From Sporosarcina limicola (GTDB taxonomy: Bacteria; Bacillota; Bacilli; Bacillales_A; Planococcaceae), in assembly GCF_014873855.1 (NCBI RefSeq), contig NZ_JADBEL010000010.1, forward strand, positions 1-64,000: DNA of 64,000 bases, in the 5' to 3' direction. A program made the position numbers and the translations under genes. The notes below the pieces were generated by a model. That model worked only from the letters and a program-made list of their open reading frames with translations. It did no database searches and had not been told where the DNA came from. Positions 53,737 to 61,762 of the stretch are shown here, piece after piece; the stretch's first letter is position 1; the number at the start of each line of letters is the position of its first letter.

Positions 53737-53745
53737 TTTCGCACT
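53704..53745 (+). repeat. Single family A repeat unit, locus A3
   Basis: AAGAAGCAACCAATTAAGAA followed by ATCAAGCGACTAATTTCGC matches one 41-bp unit of locus A2 with a few changes. It is fused to the end of the hicA pseudogene, + strand polarity as elsewhere. Confidence 0.75.
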
Positions 53746-53764
53746 CAGTTTTAGCGGGCTCGCA

Positions 53765-53798
53765 TAAAAAAGAAGGGGGCATCAAGCCCTCTTCTTTT
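53765..53798 (-). terminator. Terminator of the enoyl-CoA hydratase gene
   Basis: AAGAAGGGGGC and GCCCTCTTCTT form an 11-bp stem (one mismatch) with an ATCAA loop and a six-base A-tract giving T residues on the minus strand. Confidence 0.85.
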
Positions 53799-54574
53799 CA
53801 TTTTCCCTTGAACTCAGGTTTCCGCTTCTCAATAAAAGCATTCAACGCCTCAATCCGATCCTCGGTAGGAATCGTAATTTCATAGGCTTTCCGCTCAATC
53901 GCGAGTCCTGTTTGCAAATCGACATTCATTCCCTGTTTAATCGCAAATTTCGCTTGCTGCAATGCAATCGGACCATTTGCTAAAATGGAATCTGTAAAAT
54001 CGGCTGTCACTTGGACTAATTCTTCTGGCGCAGCCGTTTTCGTCACAACCCCGTAGTTCAGCGCTTCTGAAGCTGTTAGTTTCCGCGCAGTCAAAATGAG
54101 TTCAAGTGCTTTCGCTTCACCGATTAGCCGTGGTAAACGTTGTGTTCCGCCGGCCCCTGGAATAATCGCAAGCCCCGTTTCCGTCAAACCCATCAGAGCA
54201 GTATCGGCTGCAATTCGAAAATCACAAGCAAGGGCAAGTTCCATTCCACCACCAAATGCAAAGCCATTCATCATTGCAATTGTCGGTTGTGGTAAGTTTT
54301 CAATTGCCGAAAATACTTCACCAATTTTATAAATATTTCGCTTCACTTGTAAATCTGTTAGCGTTTTCCGTTCCTTTAAATCCGCCCCCACGCTAAATGC
54401 ACGATTGCCAGAACCTGTGAAAATGACGACACGGATATCGGGATTGATGCGAAGCGACTCAGTAATTTGACCAAGTTCCACCAACATATCATAATTGAAA
54501 GCATTCATCGCTCCTGGACGGTCAAGCGTCACGAATGCGAGATTCCCCTTTTGTTTATAATGAATTGAACTCAC
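53798..54574 (-). CDS. Enoyl-CoA hydratase/isomerase family protein
   Basis: Crotonase-fold enzyme of 258 residues, acting on acyl-CoA. The GTG start follows AAGGGGGAT. Oxyanion-hole and catalytic parts: FTGSGNRAFSVGADLKE, MNGFAFGGGMELALACDFRI with the first catalytic Glu, and GLTETGLAIIPGAGGTQRLP with the second. Both Glu of the hydratases are present, so hydration in beta-oxidation is likely. It is monocistronic and divergent from the EAL-HDOD gene. The chain-length preference is unknown. Confidence 0.92.
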   Translation of the reverse strand: MSSIHYKQKGNLAFVTLDRPGAMNAFNYDMLVELGQITESLRINPDIRVVIFTGSGNRAFSVGADLKERKTLTDLQVKRNIYKIGEVFSAIENLPQPTIAMMNGFAFGGGMELALACDFRIAADTALMGLTETGLAIIPGAGGTQRLPRLIGEAKALELILTARKLTASEALNYGVVTKTAAPEELVQVTADFTDSILANGPIALQQAKFAIKQGMNVDLQTGLAIERKAYEITIPTEDRIEALNAFIEKRKPEFKGK

Positions 54575-54712
54575 ACTAAAATCCCCCTTAAAAACGATAT
54601 CTCATAAGTGAAATATACCATTATTCTAATGTAGATGCGAGCTTGAAAGACTATAGCTTTAGGAAAATCAATTGGCTACATTGTATAAACTTGGTATACT
54701 AATTGAAATGAG

Positions 54713-55948
54713 GTGAATGGTATTAATATATTTGTCGGTAGGCAACCCATACTAGATATAAATGAAAAAATTTATGGGTATGAATTACTATACCGAAACA
54801 GTGAAAAAAATTCTTTTCCATGCATTAATCCTGATCAAGCAACAATCGGATTGCTCATTAATACGTTTCTTTCAATCGGAATCGATAGACTTGTTGGTAA
54901 AAATATGTCATTTATCAATTTCACAGGCGAGCTGCTTGAACAGGAGATTATTTACAATTTAGACCCGAACCGCATCGTCATTGAGATTCTTGAAAATGTT
55001 GAAATTACCACATCGTTTATTGCAAGATTACGTAAGCTAAAAAGGCATGGATTTAAGCTAGCTCTTGATGATTTTATCTTACAAGATCAATACAAAGTGC
55101 ATTCCAGTTTGTTCAAACTTATTGATTTTATAAAAGTTGATTTTCTGAATACAACTTTTTCTGAACGTAAACAAATTAAGGAATTTACTGATGATTACCC
55201 ATGCATCACATTACTTGCTGAAAAAATCGAAACAGAAGAACAATTCAGGCAAGCAAAAAAAAATGGCTACAAGCTATTTCAAGGCTATTTCTTCGCCAAA
55301 CCAGAAATCATCAAAGGGACTGAAATTCCCCCGAATGTCAATGTCTATTTTCATATTATTGAACAACTTAATGTGAAAACGCCGAATATTACTGAAATTG
55401 CTGGACTTATCATGCGAGATATGTCGCTGTCATACAAATTACTTCGGTACATCAATATCCACGGTGTAGGGATTCCGAAAAAAATCAGTTCCATTAAACA
55501 AGCCCTCATTATTATCGGACTACGCGAAACGAGACAGTGGTTGAATGTACTTGCATTGCAAGAGCTGGGAAGTGGTAAAACTAACGACCGTATTAAAGTA
55601 CTTATCGAATATTCTTTAATACGTGCGAAAATGTGTGAACTGTTAGCACAAAGATCCGGAAAAGAAAATGCTGCCGAGTATTTTCTTGCCGGAATGTTTT
55701 CCCTCATGGATAATATATTGAATTGGAGTTGGGAAGATATTTTGCCACTCATCTCATTGTCGAATAAAGTTGCAAGTACCTTAACTGGAGAGAAGACAGA
55801 AATTACGCCGTATCTACAACTAACGAAAGCTGTCGAACGTTTCGATTGGGAATGTGTTGAACATCTTGCCAAGGAAGTGGGCATTGACTACGCTGAACTA
55901 AGCGGGTATTCGCAAGAAGCAAATCGCTGGGCGCAAAGTTTGGAATAG
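54713..55948 (+). CDS. EAL-HDOD protein, YuxH-like
   Basis: Signalling protein of 411 residues, GTG start with weak AGG ribosome site. The N-terminal EAL-like domain (about 1-200) starts FVGRQPILDINEKIYGYELLYR, so EAL is ELL; it keeps IVIEILE, LALDDF, IKVDFL, LLAEKIET and LFQGYFFAKP, many of the residues used for c-di-GMP binding. The HDOD domain (about 205-395) has MRDMSLSYKLLRYIN and IKQALIIIGLRETRQWLNVLAL, without an active HD phosphohydrolase pair. Such proteins regulate motility or biofilm, often without enzyme activity. It lies between comFB and comFA. Confidence 0.88.
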   Translation: MNGINIFVGRQPILDINEKIYGYELLYRNSEKNSFPCINPDQATIGLLINTFLSIGIDRLVGKNMSFINFTGELLEQEIIYNLDPNRIVIEILENVEITTSFIARLRKLKRHGFKLALDDFILQDQYKVHSSLFKLIDFIKVDFLNTTFSERKQIKEFTDDYPCITLLAEKIETEEQFRQAKKNGYKLFQGYFFAKPEIIKGTEIPPNVNVYFHIIEQLNVKTPNITEIAGLIMRDMSLSYKLLRYINIHGVGIPKKISSIKQALIIIGLRETRQWLNVLALQELGSGKTNDRIKVLIEYSLIRAKMCELLAQRSGKENAAEYFLAGMFSLMDNILNWSWEDILPLISLSNKVASTLTGEKTEITPYLQLTKAVERFDWECVEHLAKEVGIDYAELSGYSQEANRWAQSLE

Positions 55949-55955
55949 AGTGGAT

Positions 55956-55991
55956 CGTCCACCTGGTTTGACCAAGGGTGGACGTTTTTTT
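55956..55991 (+). terminator. Terminator of the EAL-HDOD gene
   Basis: CGTCCACC / GGTGGACG stem with a 13-base loop, followed by seven T. Confidence 0.9.
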
Positions 55992-55993
55992 AA

Positions 55994-56050
55994 TTGCAAA
56001 CTCATGCCACTTTAATAAGTGGCATGAGTTTGCAAAGTGTGTAGACAATT
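55994..56050 (+). repeat. Dispersed hairpin element, copy 3, joined to array A4
   Basis: Perfect 19-bp stem (55994-56012 and 56017-56035) with a TAAT loop: left arm TTGCAAACTCATGCCACTT. GTGTGTAGACAATTCAGTGG follows as in copy 1. The first family A unit begins at 56058, directly after it. Confidence 0.85.
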
Positions 56051-56057
56051 CAGTGGG

Positions 56058-56265
56058 AAGCGACCAATTCCGCTCCAGAAGTGACCAATTCACAACTCAA
56101 GCGACCAATTCCGCTCCCAAAGCGACCAATTCACAACTCAAGCGACCAATTCCGCTCCCAAAGCGACCAATCCACAACTCAAGCGACCAATTCCGCTCCC
56201 AAAGCGACCAATCCACAACTCAAGCGACCAATTCCGCTCCCAAAGCGACCAATTCACAACTCAAG
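56058..56265 (+). repeat. Tandem array, family A (41-bp unit), locus A4
   Basis: Units start at 56058, 56099, 56140, 56181 and 56222, exactly 41 bp apart. Each has two AAGCGACCAATTC halves joined by CGCTCC and CACAACTC-type linkers that differ from A1 and A2. The half-unit motif AAGCGACC and period are conserved while linkers have diverged between loci. Confidence 0.95.
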
Positions 56266-56862
56266 ATAGATTAAAAAGATAAGCGCGTATATAAGTTGAA
56301 TTTACGTTTTATACTTTTGCTGAATCTACACAAGCTTGTTTGACGCGTTTGTTTCAACTATTCAAGTATAAATGGGCCGATGATTTTTCGTTCGACTCCT
56401 ACTATAAATGTTGATGTATCAACGGTTCAGGCCGCTGTAAGAGCGACGGAAAAATTTTTCGGTACGCTGAATACCAGTGTTTTTTTGATGTGTGAAGATC
56501 TAACAGTTTATAGGTACGCTACTCGGTCACCGCTTATATAGATTATTTCGAACTCCCACAACCTATGATAAGTACAGAACAAAAAGTGCCAGCGGTTTTT
56601 CGAGGTCACTGAAAGAGGTACAAAACTAATTTCGGAAAACGATATACAATGCAAATAAAATAGTGAGACACTACGTGTAGTAGGTATTCATCTTTTTTTC
56701 ATTCAAATATGGACTTTTTCAGTGGCCTAGATTTTCCTTAGTAGATTTCCCCCTAATTTTGCGTAGACTCCTCTTACAGTTTTTAATTACTTTTTCATTC
56801 CCATTCTCCTACTAATTAGGTAGAATAGGTGATAGCAACTGAAAAATTTAAGGAAGACGGAG
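56266..56862 (+). other. Gap upstream of comFA; possible gene remnant
   Basis: About 600 bp without a convincing gene. A frame at 56380-56541 encodes 53 residues (STVQAAVRATEKFFGTLNTS, then VFLMCEDLTVYRY) that looks protein-like but has no ribosome site and no family I recognise. It may be a remnant of a gene once lying between degU and comFA. The last 100 bp should hold the comFA promoter; K-boxes for ComK were not clear by eye. Confidence 0.35.
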
Positions 56863-56871
56863 GTGTCACAA

Positions 56872-58251
56872 ATGACAAAACCATTCGATTCTACGGTTAG
56901 GGATTTTCTCGCCGGACGTATTTGGCTCCGTCTGCACACCCCTTTTCCAACCGAAACAATCGACAAACACATCGAATCACAACATATCCAAACTATCCAA
57001 GGCATCAAATCCCAAAAAAAGTTCGCCAATCAAGTCCGACATTTCTGTAACCGCTGTGAAAACGATACACAATCACGCTTCACCACATTTGACTGTGCAA
57101 AATGCAACGGGCCTTGTACCTATTGTAGGCACTGCATCAAAATGGGGCGCATTTCAACATGCACCGAACTCATCGTTTGGAACAGTGAGCCACCTGTATA
57201 CCCCTTAGAGCATGCATTAACATGGGGAGGGATACTCACATCCCAACAACAAAAAGCATCCAACGAACTGATAGAGAGCAACAATAAACGCCTTCCGCAT
57301 CTCATTTCCGCAGTCTGTGGAGCTGGTAAAACAGAAATCCTATTTGAACCGATTCACAAACTGCTCACACAGGGAAAGCGAGTCTGCCTCGCAGCGCCGC
57401 GAGTCGACGTCATCCTGGAACTCGAACCGCGTCTTCGTACAGCATTTCCAAACACCGCAATTGAAGCACTGTATGGCGGCTCGGAATCTACAATAGAGTC
57501 TGCCCAGCTCATCCTAGCAACAACACATCAACTTTACCGATTCCGTCACGCTTTCGATGCTATTTTCGTCGATGAGGCTGACGCCTTTCCTTATACGGCT
57601 GAAGAAACACTAAGGCGCGCAGTCCGAAAAGCGGCGAAGCCACAAACTCCTATCCATTACGTCACTGCTACGCCATCGGAAAAACTACTTGCCGAAATGA
57701 ATAAGACAGGCCGTGTTTCATCCATCAATCGACGTTATCACGGTCATCCCTTACCCGTTCCACGCTACGACACCCTGTGGAATTATGCGAAGCACATCCG
57801 AAAAGGAAGACTTCCTGCAAAGCTCGTCAAATGGATTGAAGAACGACTTCAACTACAACAACCATTCCTTATCTTTTTCCATACGATTATGCTCATGGAA
57901 GAGGCGGAGCCTTTATTCAAACAACTTGACGCGAAAATCTGTGCTGTCCACGCGGTACATCCCGACCGACAAGAACGTGTCCAAGCGCTACGCAATAAAG
58001 AAATACCAGGCTTGCTTACAACAACAATCCTAGAACGGGGCATCACGATACCAAACGTTCAAGTGGCTGTAGTTGGTTCGGAGCAACTGACTTTCAACAA
58101 ATGCGCACTTGTTCAAATTGGTGGCCGCGTCGGTCGTTCCGCGCAATTTCCAACGGGCGATTTTGTCCTGTTCCACCACGGTATCACCTATGCGATGGAC
58201 GAAGCGAAAAACGAAATTCATAGGTTGAATAAGGGAGGCGTCCATGTATGA
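56872..58251 (+). CDS. comFA: Competence DNA translocase/helicase ComFA
   Basis: DEAD-box-like ATPase that drives single-stranded DNA import across the membrane; 459 residues. The ATG at 56872 is 8 bases after GGAGG; a GTG three codons earlier is possible. A Cys4-type zinc region (CNRCENDTQS, CAKCNGPCTYCRHC) at about 60-95 precedes Walker A AVCGAGKTEIL, FVDEADAFPY, TATPS and, in the second RecA domain, TTTILERGITIPNVQV and IGGRVGRSAQFPTG. It overlaps comFC by 4 bases. Confidence 0.94.
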   Translation: MTKPFDSTVRDFLAGRIWLRLHTPFPTETIDKHIESQHIQTIQGIKSQKKFANQVRHFCNRCENDTQSRFTTFDCAKCNGPCTYCRHCIKMGRISTCTELIVWNSEPPVYPLEHALTWGGILTSQQQKASNELIESNNKRLPHLISAVCGAGKTEILFEPIHKLLTQGKRVCLAAPRVDVILELEPRLRTAFPNTAIEALYGGSESTIESAQLILATTHQLYRFRHAFDAIFVDEADAFPYTAEETLRRAVRKAAKPQTPIHYVTATPSEKLLAEMNKTGRVSSINRRYHGHPLPVPRYDTLWNYAKHIRKGRLPAKLVKWIEERLQLQQPFLIFFHTIMLMEEAEPLFKQLDAKICAVHAVHPDRQERVQALRNKEIPGLLTTTILERGITIPNVQVAVVGSEQLTFNKCALVQIGGRVGRSAQFPTGDFVLFHHGITYAMDEAKNEIHRLNKGGVHV

Positions 58252-58856
58252 ACGAATGCCTCCTATGTGAACAAATAATCGCCTTCAGCCCGTCGTGGAA
58301 AGGGCTACTAGGACTCGATAGACAGATGAATATTTGTCCGAACTGTTCAAAAAAGTTTAAACATGCCGACATAAAAGATGAGGGAACCATCTTGGATAAA
58401 ATCACAACGCTTTACACATACAATGAAGCGATGCGGGAATACTTGCACCAGTTTAAATTCCTACAGGACGTTCAACTAGCGGGTGTCTTTGCCAAAGAAC
58501 TACATGAGCACCTGAAGGGAGCTGGGACGATTGTTCCCATTCCCATGCATCCTGAAAAGAAGATTCAAAGGACATTTGCGCACATGGACGAACTATTGAA
58601 AAGCGCAAATGTATCTTACAGCAATATCCTCGATAAGACAGACACCGTTGTAATGGGGGAGAAATCGAAAGAACAACGTCTGGCGATGAAACCTTTATTT
58701 GCATTGAAACCTGGTAAGACCCTTCAATCTGGCACGTACATACTTGTGGATGATATTTACACGACGGGTACGACTCTATGTCATGCGGCAATCGTTTTAA
58801 AGGAAGCAGGCGCTACGCGAGTTGAAGCGGTCACGCTTATCCGTGCAGAACGATGA
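58248..58856 (+). CDS. comFC: Competence protein ComFC
   Basis: Phosphoribosyltransferase-fold protein of 202 residues that partners with ComFA in DNA uptake. Two N-terminal CxxC pairs (CLLCEQ, CPNCSKKF) may bind zinc. Then YNEAMREYLHQFKFLQD, IVPIPMHPEKKIQRTF and the PRPP-loop motif YILVDDIYTTGTTLCHA. ATGA overlap with comFA. comFB is missing between them, unlike B. subtilis. Confidence 0.93.
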   Translation: MNECLLCEQIIAFSPSWKGLLGLDRQMNICPNCSKKFKHADIKDEGTILDKITTLYTYNEAMREYLHQFKFLQDVQLAGVFAKELHEHLKGAGTIVPIPMHPEKKIQRTFAHMDELLKSANVSYSNILDKTDTVVMGEKSKEQRLAMKPLFALKPGKTLQSGTYILVDDIYTTGTTLCHAAIVLKEAGATRVEAVTLIRAER

Positions 58857-58877
58857 ATTAGATAGGAGATGATCGAA

Positions 58878-59294
58878 ATGGCTGAACTACGCAATTGTCC
58901 GACTTGTGAGGATATATTTAACTTTACAGGTGCGCGCGAGGTATGTGCAAAATGCACCATGGACGAAGAGAAAATGTTTGAGGAAGTTTATCGTTTTCTT
59001 AGAAGAAGGGGAAATCGTTCGGCGACAATTGAACAGATTGTTGAACAGACAGGAATGAGCAAATCCTTACTACACAATTGGGTGAGAAGAGGCAGGCTAC
59101 AACCGGCGTTATTCCCGAACCTAGGTTACCCGTGTAACAGCTGCGGTGGGCTTACGAACAAAGGGAAATTGTGTGACCGCTGTACGACCGACATTAAAAA
59201 AGATCTCAAAACATTTGAAGCTGCACAGGCATTCAGGGAAGCCCAGGAGAAGAGAAACAAACTGACCTATCACTTGGATCGTAATAAGGATTAA
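58878..59294 (+). CDS. yvyF: Flagellar operon protein YvyF
   Basis: Protein of 138 residues starting at ATG 58878 behind TAGGAGATG. An N-terminal zinc-ribbon-like part (CPTCEDIF, CAKC) is followed by a helix-turn-helix-like segment ATIEQIVEQTGMSKSLLHNWV and a second zinc pair (CNSCGG, CDRC). This is the conserved gene between comFC and flgM in bacilli. It resembles MerR/late flagellar regulators of the YvyF family; its role is not settled. Confidence 0.88.
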   Translation: MAELRNCPTCEDIFNFTGAREVCAKCTMDEEKMFEEVYRFLRRRGNRSATIEQIVEQTGMSKSLLHNWVRRGRLQPALFPNLGYPCNSCGGLTNKGKLCDRCTTDIKKDLKTFEAAQAFREAQEKRNKLTYHLDRNKD

Positions 59295-59343
59295 TTGGAA
59301 ATCACTCGTTCTTACCTGTCCAACCTTTTCATCCAGCTGCCCC

Positions 59344-59370
59344 TAAAGGTTCACGAACTTATGCCGAAAT
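59344..59370 (+). promoter_or_regulatory. Sigma-D promoter of flgM
   Basis: TAAA (59344-59347), 15-bp spacer, GCCGAAAT (59363-59370) against the sigma-D consensus TAAA-N15-GCCGATAA. It lies 53 bp before flgM, allowing sigma-D to raise its own anti-sigma factor. Confidence 0.75.
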
Positions 59371-59422
59371 AAGAGATAAGGGGCACACATCAATCAATTT
59401 ACAAAGGAAGGAGTGAAATGAA

Positions 59423-59686
59423 ATGAAGATTCAAAATATTAATTTACCAGCTGTTAACCCTTACAAAGCAAACCAGCTAAAAGCGGAGCAGAATGAGCAT
59501 AAGACCAAAATGAAGACTGATAAACTCGAGATTTCAACTGCAGCAAAACAGCTTTCGGAACTGTCAACATTTCCGGCCGAGAGGAACGAACGCGTTCAAC
59601 AGATAAAAGCGCAAGTCCAATCAGGCATGTATGAAGTGGACGTTCAACAGCTCGCATCCAATTTGGCCAACCATTTTAAAGTGTAA
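59423..59686 (+). CDS. flgM: Anti-sigma-D factor FlgM
   Basis: Small protein of 87 residues that holds sigma-D inactive until the hook-basal body is complete. The start follows AAGGAAGGAGTG. Conserved C-terminal part: TDKLEISTAAKQLSEL, ERNERVQQIKAQVQSGMYEV and then LASNLANHF, which in homologues binds sigma. It is the first gene behind the sigma-D promoter and heads the flgM-flgN-flgK-flgL run. Confidence 0.93.
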   Translation: MKIQNINLPAVNPYKANQLKAEQNEHKTKMKTDKLEISTAAKQLSELSTFPAERNERVQQIKAQVQSGMYEVDVQQLASNLANHFKV

Positions 59687-59720
59687 AATACAATTTCAAG
59701 ATGAAAGTAGGCAAAACATC

Positions 59721-60218
59721 ATGTCCATCACACCAATCTTGGCGTCACTCGATAGCCTCGAAAAACTTCATGTAAGTCTACTACGGCTGGCGAACGATAA
59801 AACGGTGCTCATCAAGGTCGGGGATATGATGGGTCTCGATCAGATGCTAAAAGACGAGCAGGCGCATTTGGCCGCGATTGTTCAGATGGACACCAGAAGG
59901 CAGTTAGCCGTGAGTCAATACTTAACTGATCAAGGACAAACAGTTCCGGCGAAACCAACCGTTGCCGATTTGCTCGGTGCCGTACCGGAAGTGGACAAGA
60001 AGAGTCTTAAGGAGGCGAGGGACCGTCTCCTTCACGCGATTCATGACTTGAAATGGCAAAATGACTTGAACCAGAAACTAACCTACCAATCCCTTCAGTT
60101 CGTGAATCTATCACTGGATATGACTCGACCACGGTCAAGAACAATCAACTATACAAAACCGGAAATTAACGGAAAAAGAGTAACGGAAGACGAAAGAACT
60201 TTCGACTCACAAGCTTAA
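59721..60218 (+). CDS. flgN: Flagellar export chaperone FlgN
   Basis: Chaperone of 165 residues for the hook-filament junction proteins FlgK and FlgL. The ATG at 59721 gives MSITPILASLDSLEKLHVSL; the frame extends upstream over flgM without a ribosome site. The protein is largely helical with heptads (LEKLHVSLLRLANDKTVLI; LHAIHDLKWQNDLNQKLTYQ), as in FlgN-family chaperones. flgK begins 11 bp later. Confidence 0.85.
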   Translation: MSITPILASLDSLEKLHVSLLRLANDKTVLIKVGDMMGLDQMLKDEQAHLAAIVQMDTRRQLAVSQYLTDQGQTVPAKPTVADLLGAVPEVDKKSLKEARDRLLHAIHDLKWQNDLNQKLTYQSLQFVNLSLDMTRPRSRTINYTKPEINGKRVTEDERTFDSQA

Positions 60219-60229
60219 GGAGGAAAAAT

Positions 60230-61747
60230 ATGCGCTCCACATTTATGGGACTAGAAACAGGTAAACGCGGAATGTTCACACAACAAACCGGACTTTATAC
60301 GGTAGGTCATAACCTTGGTAACGAAAACACGCTAGGTTTCTCACGTCAGCGTGTCAATATGAAAACAACGACACCGTTTCCAGGCATTGGTTTAAGCTCA
60401 GGGACGTCGCCAGGCTTTATCGGTACAGGTGTTACAGCGCATTCTATTGAACGAGTCCGTGATGTATTTGTCGATCGACAATATAGGCAGGAAACGAATA
60501 ATTTTGGCTACTGGGAATCACGTTCAAAAGCGATGGAACAAATAGAAGACGTTATGACAGTGACATCGGGAGCTGGGCTAGATAAAACCTTAAGTCTTTT
60601 TTGGCAATCACTACAAGAATTAGCTAAAGAACCTGCTAATCTAGGAGTACGACGTGTTGTTGTTGAACGTGGGGTTGACACGGCGGCAGTGTTTAATAAC
60701 ATGCATAAGCAATTGACAGATATTCGAAGTGGTCTGAAGAATGAAATTGAAATGTCGACGTCAGCGATTAATTCAATCTTCAAGCAAATTGCAGACTTGA
60801 ACGATCAAATTCAGAGAATTGAACCAAATGGTTATCTACCAAATGACTTATATGACTCTCGCGATTTGCTCCTCGATGAACTGTCTACGTACTTGCCAAT
60901 CGAAGTTTCATATACAAAGTCTGGAGGAAATGCATTAAAAATTGCCGAAGGTCCCGTAACGGTTAGTATAAAAACGAATGGTGCAAGTATAGAAGTTGTT
61001 AAAGGCAAAGATTTCGCTACGATGGCATCCGACTTGACAGGAGCTGGAGTTAATGATTACTTCAATAATTATACTTTTGCTGGAACAGGTGTAACAGGTG
61101 GAACGATTAATCACGGCGAGTTAGTTCAAGGAAAAGGGAAAATGCTTTCGCTTGTTAATTCGTATGGATATGCTGTAGATAAAGGCGTTTATCCGGAAAT
61201 GTTGAAAAACCTGAATGATATGGCAAAAGCATTTGCGGATGGATTCAATGCTATACACAGTGCAGGTTATGAATTTGAAAAAGATGGGACAGGTAACACA
61301 CCACAAGCAGGAAATTTCTTCGCACCAACGACTGGGGCAGGGGATATTAAAGTTCTGGATGCTATCAAAAATGATCCTAAAAAAATAGGTGCATCTAATG
61401 CTGCTAATGAAGAAGGGAACGGTAAAAATGCCCTTCTTCTTGCGGGTATGCAATCCGCTACTTTAACGATTGATGGTACCAATACAACATTAACAAGTTT
61501 TTATGATTCATTAATCGGTAAACTTGGTGTCGATGCAGAACAAGCAAAGCGCTTTACAACTACCTCCGCTATTTCGGCAATAGCAGTGGAAAAAAGACGT
61601 GCATCCATCAGTTCAGTGTCAAAGGATGAGGAAATGATAAATATGATTAAATTCCAACAAGCCTATAATGCTTCGGCACGTATGATTACAACTATTGATG
61701 AAACGCTTGATCGTATAATAAACGGCATGGGCCGAGTAGGACAATAA
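60230..61747 (+). CDS. flgK: Flagellar hook-associated protein 1 FlgK
   Basis: First hook-filament junction protein, 505 residues. RBS AAGGAGG. The N-terminal rod/hook motif MRSTFMGLETGKRGMFTQQT is followed by GLYTVGHNLGNENTLGFSRQ, where most homologues have NxxxxGYSRQ. The C-terminus ISSVSKDEEMINMIKFQQAY and NASARMITTIDETLDRIING forms the usual paired coiled coil. The middle domain is variable. It is exported by the flagellar type III system with FlgN. Confidence 0.95.
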   Translation: MRSTFMGLETGKRGMFTQQTGLYTVGHNLGNENTLGFSRQRVNMKTTTPFPGIGLSSGTSPGFIGTGVTAHSIERVRDVFVDRQYRQETNNFGYWESRSKAMEQIEDVMTVTSGAGLDKTLSLFWQSLQELAKEPANLGVRRVVVERGVDTAAVFNNMHKQLTDIRSGLKNEIEMSTSAINSIFKQIADLNDQIQRIEPNGYLPNDLYDSRDLLLDELSTYLPIEVSYTKSGGNALKIAEGPVTVSIKTNGASIEVVKGKDFATMASDLTGAGVNDYFNNYTFAGTGVTGGTINHGELVQGKGKMLSLVNSYGYAVDKGVYPEMLKNLNDMAKAFADGFNAIHSAGYEFEKDGTGNTPQAGNFFAPTTGAGDIKVLDAIKNDPKKIGASNAANEEGNGKNALLLAGMQSATLTIDGTNTTLTSFYDSLIGKLGVDAEQAKRFTTTSAISAIAVEKRRASISSVSKDEEMINMIKFQQAYNASARMITTIDETLDRIINGMGRVGQ

Positions 61748-61762
61748 GGGAGTGTATTATAA

